Shown here piece after piece: positions 44,254-48,450 of a DNA stretch of 48,450 bases. The notes under the pieces were generated by a model. It did not search any database. It saw only the letters and a list, made by a program, of their open reading frames with translations, and was not told the DNA's origin. How positions within the stretch are numbered: position 1 is the stretch's first letter; each line of letters opens with the position of its first letter. Source of the stretch: Pseudomonas gregormendelii (GTDB taxonomy: Bacteria > Pseudomonadota > Gammaproteobacteria > Pseudomonadales > Pseudomonadaceae); NCBI RefSeq assembly GCF_017114825.1, contig NZ_JADEVO010000039.1, positions 1 through 48,450 on the forward strand, read 5' to 3'. The translations under genes and the position numbers were made by a program.

Positions 44254-45792
44254 TCATCGCATTTCTGGATACATAAATTTATTTAGAGATATTAACTCTT
44301 GAAGCTTGGTATTGGGCACGTCGGGATAAACACGCCTAAGCTCTTTGATGTCTCGCGCAACGACATCGCGCGCACTAGTAAACGGTAGTCCTGTCTTCGC
44401 ATTTAAACCGCTCCTGGATACGATACCTACCCCTTCTTTAGAAACGGTATGCCCAACGCGGGGAACAAGCATTGCAGGAGCAGTTGCCGGATCATAGCCC
44501 TCTACCAAATCTTTCATGAGATTTTTTTGGCCAACGTGGTGAGAGTCTAGGCCCAGATTTTTTCCTTTCACAGCGTTCTTGTTACCCTGATGAGAATTAA
44601 CGTCCCATTTTTCGCACGCCAGCCCTAAAGCGTCGATCCAAGCATTTGGATTAAGTACATATCGGTAAAGATTATCACCCCCAAACAACCCAATCGGATC
44701 CTGCGTTATAAACCGCCCCACCTCCGGATCATAATACCGAAACGTGTTGTAGTGCAGCCCCGTCTCATCATCAAAATACTGCCCCTGAAACCGCAGATTC
44801 TGTTCGACTGCGTTGACGTCCAGACGCTCCACCGCACCCCACGCCTTGTACGTTGCCTGCCAGACAATCTGCCCCTCACGGTCAGTCATCTCCAGCGGCG
44901 TACCAATCTGGTCCGTATGGAAGTAGTAAAGCGTCTGCTCCCCACCCTCTTCCTGGTCCACCCGAGCAAGTGGCGCATAACTCCCCGGCTCATACACATA
45001 AAGGCTACTCTGCCCCGGCGTTTCCTCACGCAACAAGCGCAAGCCCTGCCACAGAAAATGCTTCTGCTCGGTGACCCCGTTGACCTCCGACACCTTGGCA
45101 ACACGACGCCCCAAGCTGTCATAACGATAGACGCCGGTACTTTCCAGCTTGCCGCCCACCAACGTCTCAGCCTTAACCAACCGATTTTCACAGTCGTAAC
45201 TGAACGTCTGCAGCCGGCTCATCCCGCTGCGCTTTTCAATCAGGTTGCCCCAGGCATCGTAGGTATATTCCTGATCCCGCCACTGCTTGATCCGGTTGTC
45301 TTTCACGTGATCAAACTGGCTGGTATTAAAGTTCAGCCGGTTCGCCGCTGCGTCGTACCTGAACTCTTCACTGTCCACCAGCTTGCCGGTATCACGGCTG
45401 TGCAGTTGGCCGTTGGCTTCGTACTCGTACTTGATCTCGCCGCGCAGTTTGTCGAGGGTGCGGATGAGTTCGCCGGCCGGGTCGTATTGGTGACGGCGGT
45501 GAATCGGGTTGTAGGCGTGCTCCACCAACAGCTCGGGTTGAACACCCGGATTGTGGATTTGCGAGAGTTTCTCAGCCGACAAGGTCGAGGCGAATTGCCA
45601 GGCTTTACGGCCCATGGCGTCATAGCCAAAACAACTGGTGAGCGTGCCCTGAGTGCGTAACACCTCGCGGTGCAGGTCATCGCGTTCCATGTCGCTGATG
45701 AGCTGGCCGTCAAGGTTGAGCTGGTGCAGGTGGCCGCTGCCGTAGTACAGGTGATTCAGGTGCTGGCCCGTGGGTAGGGTCAGCGTGGTCGG
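44254..45792 (-). CDS. Orphan Rhs C-terminal tip with HNH/GHH-like nuclease toxin
   Basis: The open frame begins inside an Rhs core (LTLPTGQHLNHLYYGSGHLH, before the Met at 45690). It runs through the YD repeats and RFITQDPIGLFGG, the conserved end of the core, then switches to an AT-rich toxin domain of about 145 residues. That domain has GLDSHHVGQKNLMKDLVEGY, VPRVGHTVSKEG and RDIKELRRVYPDVPNTKLQE, with paired histidines like HNH/GHH nucleases. It has no N-terminal Rhs part and no start signal at its edge, so it is a displaced tip, silent unless recombined into the full gene. Upstream stop codons lie at about 45825. Confidence 0.75.
   Translation of the reverse strand, partial: PTTLTLPTGQHLNHLYYGSGHLHQLNLDGQLISDMERDDLHREVLRTQGTLTSCFGYDAMGRKAWQFASTLSAEKLSQIHNPGVQPELLVEHAYNPIHRRHQYDPAGELIRTLDKLRGEIKYEYEANGQLHSRDTGKLVDSEEFRYDAAANRLNFNTSQFDHVKDNRIKQWRDQEYTYDAWGNLIEKRSGMSRLQTFSYDCENRLVKAETLVGGKLESTGVYRYDSLGRRVAKVSEVNGVTEQKHFLWQGLRLLREETPGQSSLYVYEPGSYAPLARVDQEEGGEQTLYYFHTDQIGTPLEMTDREGQIVWQATYKAWGAVERLDVNAVEQNLRFQGQYFDDETGLHYNTFRYYDPEVGRFITQDPIGLFGGDNLYRYVLNPNAWIDALGLACEKWDVNSHQGNKNAVKGKNLGLDSHHVGQKNLMKDLVEGYDPATAPAMLVPRVGHTVSKEGVGIVSRSGLNAKTGLPFTSARDVVARDIKELRRVYPDVPNTKLQELISLNKFMYPEMR
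44691..45791 (-). repeat. Rhs core direct repeat, copy 1
   Basis: This 1.1-kb stretch aligns without gaps to 46921-48021 (constant offset 2230 bases) with scattered third-position changes. It gives long homology for recombination between Rhs tips. Confidence 0.9.
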
Positions 45793-45848
45793 GTTGATGG
45801 TTACACTTTTCGCAATCGCTAGCGCGGCCTATCTTTAAAATTGGTTGA

Positions 45849-46445
45849 TTAAAAATCCTCCCATGGTGCATATCGGTAATCATCGTCAATTTTTTTGAAG
45901 GTCAGTCCATGGATTTTTCTATTAACACACTCAGTCAAAAAGCGCCCGGAGCAAACAACTTCATGAATCTCTTCAAAATAAAACAAATCAGCATCAACAT
46001 TTGTCGAAATCACGAGCTTATCAATGCATTCATAATTTGGATTTTGTATGTCAGCGTTTTCTATTTTCGCATTACTATCGATCACGAAAGACGACTTCTC
46101 GAGATCCATGGCTCTAATTCTTTCGGTAACAGCAAAAAAATAATATTCTCTGCTAGGTTCTCTCCCCTCCTCAATAGTAAGCTCAACAGCTCTACTGACA
46201 TATTCACATTCGCACGAATCACAGACTGCCAAAAACTTTTTGGATGCCAAGAAGTGATCGGGTAACCAATCTGCACTCAGCTCCAAAACGTTTGCCTTAG
46301 CTTGGTAATGCGGACTTAATGCCCCCGTTTCCGGGTTTTCAGTAGGATAATGAAAGGTCGGCAAATCGGGAACCCAGCTTAATTCAAAAAAATATGGAGC
46401 CCCTTCACCATCTGGCTCGTAACTAATGATATATAGATCTTTCAT
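45849..46445 (-). CDS. Putative Imm11/DUF1629-like immunity protein
   Basis: The 198-residue protein begins MKDLYIISYEPDGEGAPYFF and contains LELSADWLPDHFLASKKFLA, where a Trp/Leu-Pro pattern recalls the Imm11 (DUF1629) family. It ends DDDYRYAPWEDF. ATG 46445 follows AGGGGA, 8 bases after the stop of the AHH-tipped Rhs, so it is the cognate immunity gene by position. It is AT-rich and acidic. Family assignment is from memory of similar proteins and is moderate; the immunity role rests mainly on position. Confidence 0.7.
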   Translation of the reverse strand: MKDLYIISYEPDGEGAPYFFELSWVPDLPTFHYPTENPETGALSPHYQAKANVLELSADWLPDHFLASKKFLAVCDSCECEYVSRAVELTIEEGREPSREYYFFAVTERIRAMDLEKSSFVIDSNAKIENADIQNPNYECIDKLVISTNVDADLFYFEEIHEVVCSGRFLTECVNRKIHGLTFKKIDDDYRYAPWEDF

Positions 46446-46453
46446 TTTTCCCC

Positions 46454-48450
46454 TCACAGTAGCCGACCGGTTATGGAATCAAGCTTGAACAACCCGCCTT
46501 CAAGCCCCTGCGCAGCCCATGTCTGAACGTTTTTCACGCCAAGCGCAAGATCCATATCAGTAAGGCTGCTTAAATTATTGTTTAGCTTACTAAGTTTGTT
46601 TTTGACAGCCTCAGTATACTGACCATGACTCGACCAATGCCCAGGCATTCCCGTTGTTTTGGCTAGCTCTTTGGAACCCGGCAGAAAAATCCCGTTTGAT
46701 GCTCCATCTGGATCCCAACCAATTTTTTTCAGCCTTCCAAACATACTTTTGAATTGAGTGCTTTTTATCAGTTCTTCAGGTACCAAATGGTGATTCGCCA
46801 TTCCATCGCCGGATCTTGCACCCATATTGTTACCTAACTTCGTAGAGCACCACCCGAACGGATCGATCCAGTTATTAGGGCTTGGTGCATACGAGTAAAA
46901 ATTCATTCCTCCTGATAGACCAATCGGATCCTGCGTAATAAACCGCCCCACCTCCGGATCATAATACCGAAACGTATTGTAATGCAGCCCTGTCTCATCA
47001 TCGAAATACTGCCCCTGAAACCGCAGATTCTGCTCGACTACATTGACGTCCAGACGCTCCACCGCCCCCCACGCCTTGTACGTCGCCTGCCAGACAATCT
47101 GCCCCTCACGGTCAGTCATCTCCAGCGGCGTACCAATCTGGTCCGTATGGAAGTAGTAAAGCGTCTGCTCCCCACCCTCTTCCTGGTCCACCCGAGCAAG
47201 TGGCGCATAACTCCCCGGCTCATACACATAAAGGCTACTCTGCCCCAGCGTCTCCTCACGCAACATGCGCAAGCCCTGCCACAGAAAATGCTTCTGTTCA
47301 GTGACCCCGTTGACCTCCGACACCTTGGCAACACGTCGTCCGAGGCTGTCGTAGCGATAAGCCCCGGTGCTTTCCAACTTGCCGCCCACCAACGTCTCAG
47401 CTTTAACCAACCGATTCTCACAGTCGTAACTGAACGTCTGCAGCCTGTTCATCCCACTACGCTTTTCAATCAGGTTGCCCCACGCATCGTAGGTATATTC
47501 CTGATCCCGCCACCGCTTGATCCGGTTGTCTTTCACGTGATCAAACTGACTGGTGTTGAAGTTCAGCGGGTTCGCCGCCGCGTCGTATCGGAACTCTTCA
47601 CTGTCCACCAGCTTGCCCGTGTCACGGCTGTGCAGTTGGCCGTTGGCTTCGTACTCGTACTTGATCTCGCCGCGCAGTTTGTCGAGGGTGCGAATGAGTT
47701 CGCCGGCTGGGTCGTATTGATGACGGCGGTGAATCGGGTTGTAGGCGTGTTCTACCAACAGCTCAGGCTGAATGCCGGGATTGAGAATCTGTGAGAGTTT
47801 CTCTGCCGGCAATGTTGAGGCGAATTGCCAGGCTTTGCGGCCCATCGCGTCGTAGCCGAAACAACTGGTGAGTTTGCCCTGGGTGCGCAGCACCTCGCGG
47901 TGCAGGTCATCGCGTTCCATGTCGCTGATGAGCTGGCCGTCAAGGTTGAGTTGGTGCAGGTGGCCGCTACCATAGTACAGGTGATTCAGGTGCTGGCCGG
48001 TGGGCAAAGTCAGGGTGGTCAGGTTACTCAGTGGGTCGTAGTCGTAGGACAAGGCGCCTTGGGGGGTGGTCTCTTTGATCAGGCGGCCCAGCAAGTCGTA
48101 GGAAAATTCGAGCTTTTCTTCAGAAATGCCGAGTTTCTTGCCGTTGGCGGTAGGCAGGCGCTCGATGGTGAGCAAGCGGTCTGCGTCGTCGTAGGTGTAG
48201 TCCTGGCGCGCGTCCGCGTTGAGTTTGGCCAGCAGTCGGCCGATGGAATCGCGTTCGAATTCGGTCTGCCGTTGTGGGCGTTCGGCGCGTTCGCCGTAGC
48301 CGATTTCGTTGACCCGTGTCAGGTGCCCGCCCAGGTTGTAGCTGAACTGGCGGGTCAGGTTGTCGATGCGTTTTTCTTCGATCAGGCGATCGGAGGCGTC
48401 GTAGGCAAACTGGTAAGCGGCATTGTTTTCATTGACCAATGCCGTCAGGC
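46454..48450 (-). CDS. Rhs toxin, C-terminal part with AHH-type nuclease tip (continues past the right edge)
   Basis: The frame is open to the right edge, so this is the 3' part of a longer Rhs gene. The core shows YD repeats (YTYDDADRLLTIERL; YRYDSLGRRVAKVS) and ends at RFITQDPIGLSGG. The tip of about 140 residues has ARSGDGMANHHLVPEELIKS, WDPDGASNGIFLPGS and HWSSHGQYTEAVKNKLSKLN, the His-His and distal His pattern of AHH nucleases (HNH fold). It would be delivered by a type VI secretion system or similar and cut DNA in a target cell. An Imm11-like gene follows. Tip GC is much lower than core GC. Confidence 0.88.
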   Translation of the reverse strand, partial: LTALVNENNAAYQFAYDASDRLIEEKRIDNLTRQFSYNLGGHLTRVNEIGYGERAERPQRQTEFERDSIGRLLAKLNADARQDYTYDDADRLLTIERLPTANGKKLGISEEKLEFSYDLLGRLIKETTPQGALSYDYDPLSNLTTLTLPTGQHLNHLYYGSGHLHQLNLDGQLISDMERDDLHREVLRTQGKLTSCFGYDAMGRKAWQFASTLPAEKLSQILNPGIQPELLVEHAYNPIHRRHQYDPAGELIRTLDKLRGEIKYEYEANGQLHSRDTGKLVDSEEFRYDAAANPLNFNTSQFDHVKDNRIKRWRDQEYTYDAWGNLIEKRSGMNRLQTFSYDCENRLVKAETLVGGKLESTGAYRYDSLGRRVAKVSEVNGVTEQKHFLWQGLRMLREETLGQSSLYVYEPGSYAPLARVDQEEGGEQTLYYFHTDQIGTPLEMTDREGQIVWQATYKAWGAVERLDVNVVEQNLRFQGQYFDDETGLHYNTFRYYDPEVGRFITQDPIGLSGGMNFYSYAPSPNNWIDPFGWCSTKLGNNMGARSGDGMANHHLVPEELIKSTQFKSMFGRLKKIGWDPDGASNGIFLPGSKELAKTTGMPGHWSSHGQYTEAVKNKLSKLNNNLSSLTDMDLALGVKNVQTWAAQGLEGGLFKLDSITGRLL
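46921..48021 (-). repeat. Rhs core direct repeat, copy 2
   Basis: This copy lies inside the AHH-tipped Rhs gene. It matches 44691-45791 at a fixed 2230-base offset and, more loosely, the decayed copy at 41308-43846. Confidence 0.9.

Overview
The window looks like a chromosomal piece of a Pseudomonas of the fluorescens group. Supporting signs are the high-GC coding bias, REP-type inverted pairs (REPINs) with the CTGTGGGAGC core between genes, a CstA/YbdD pair, c-di-GMP enzymes and Rhs polymorphic-toxin genes. Species level cannot be fixed from the sequence alone.

Layout. 1-770: the 3' end of an IS3-family transposase with its terminal repeat, a REPIN, and an overlapping pair of small unknown genes. 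822-9650: ordinary chromosome with a stand-alone PheS-like/FDX-ACB protein, a GGEEF diguanylate cyclase, a GapN-like dehydrogenase coupled to a FUSC membrane protein, a divergent EamA exporter/Lrp regulator pair, a YceK-like lipoprotein, a YccA/BI-1 membrane protein, tRNA-Ser(UGA) and a lysine-rich histone-like protein. 9678-14456: a CHASE4-PAS-GGDEF-EAL protein, a TonB-receptor relic and an ABC exporter.

14545-30194: two adjacent operons on the minus strand, each with a peptide/opine-type ABC importer (lipoprotein binding protein, two permeases, fused double ATPase) plus FMN-type oxidoreductases. Operon A carries one SfnB/DszC-like acyl-CoA-dehydrogenase-fold enzyme. Operon B carries a second SfnB/DszC-like enzyme, a DszA/NtaA-like LLM monooxygenase and a Tas-like aldo-keto reductase placed between its two permease genes. 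A TonB-dependent receptor (31309-33462) faces away from operon B. Together these could take up an organosulfur (or other heteroatom) compound through the outer and inner membranes and oxidise it in the cytoplasm; the substrate is inferred, not shown.

33554-39088: two small genes, a REPIN with a 31-bp triplication, ybdD-cstA, and a divergent Cache-sensor kinase/NarL-type regulator pair with a palindrome in the shared upstream region.

39121-48450: an Rhs toxin/immunity array read leftwards. The Rhs gene entering from the right edge ends in an AHH-type nuclease and is followed by an Imm11-like immunity gene. To its left lie an orphan Rhs tip (HNH/GHH-like toxin) with its own immunity gene, a decayed third Rhs copy with two nonsense codons and at least one frameshift, its surviving toxin tail, a frameshifted immunity gene, and three more small AT-rich genes that look like stranded immunity genes. 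The toxin and immunity segments are AT-rich while the Rhs cores are GC-rich, the usual mark of tip exchange by recombination in the core.
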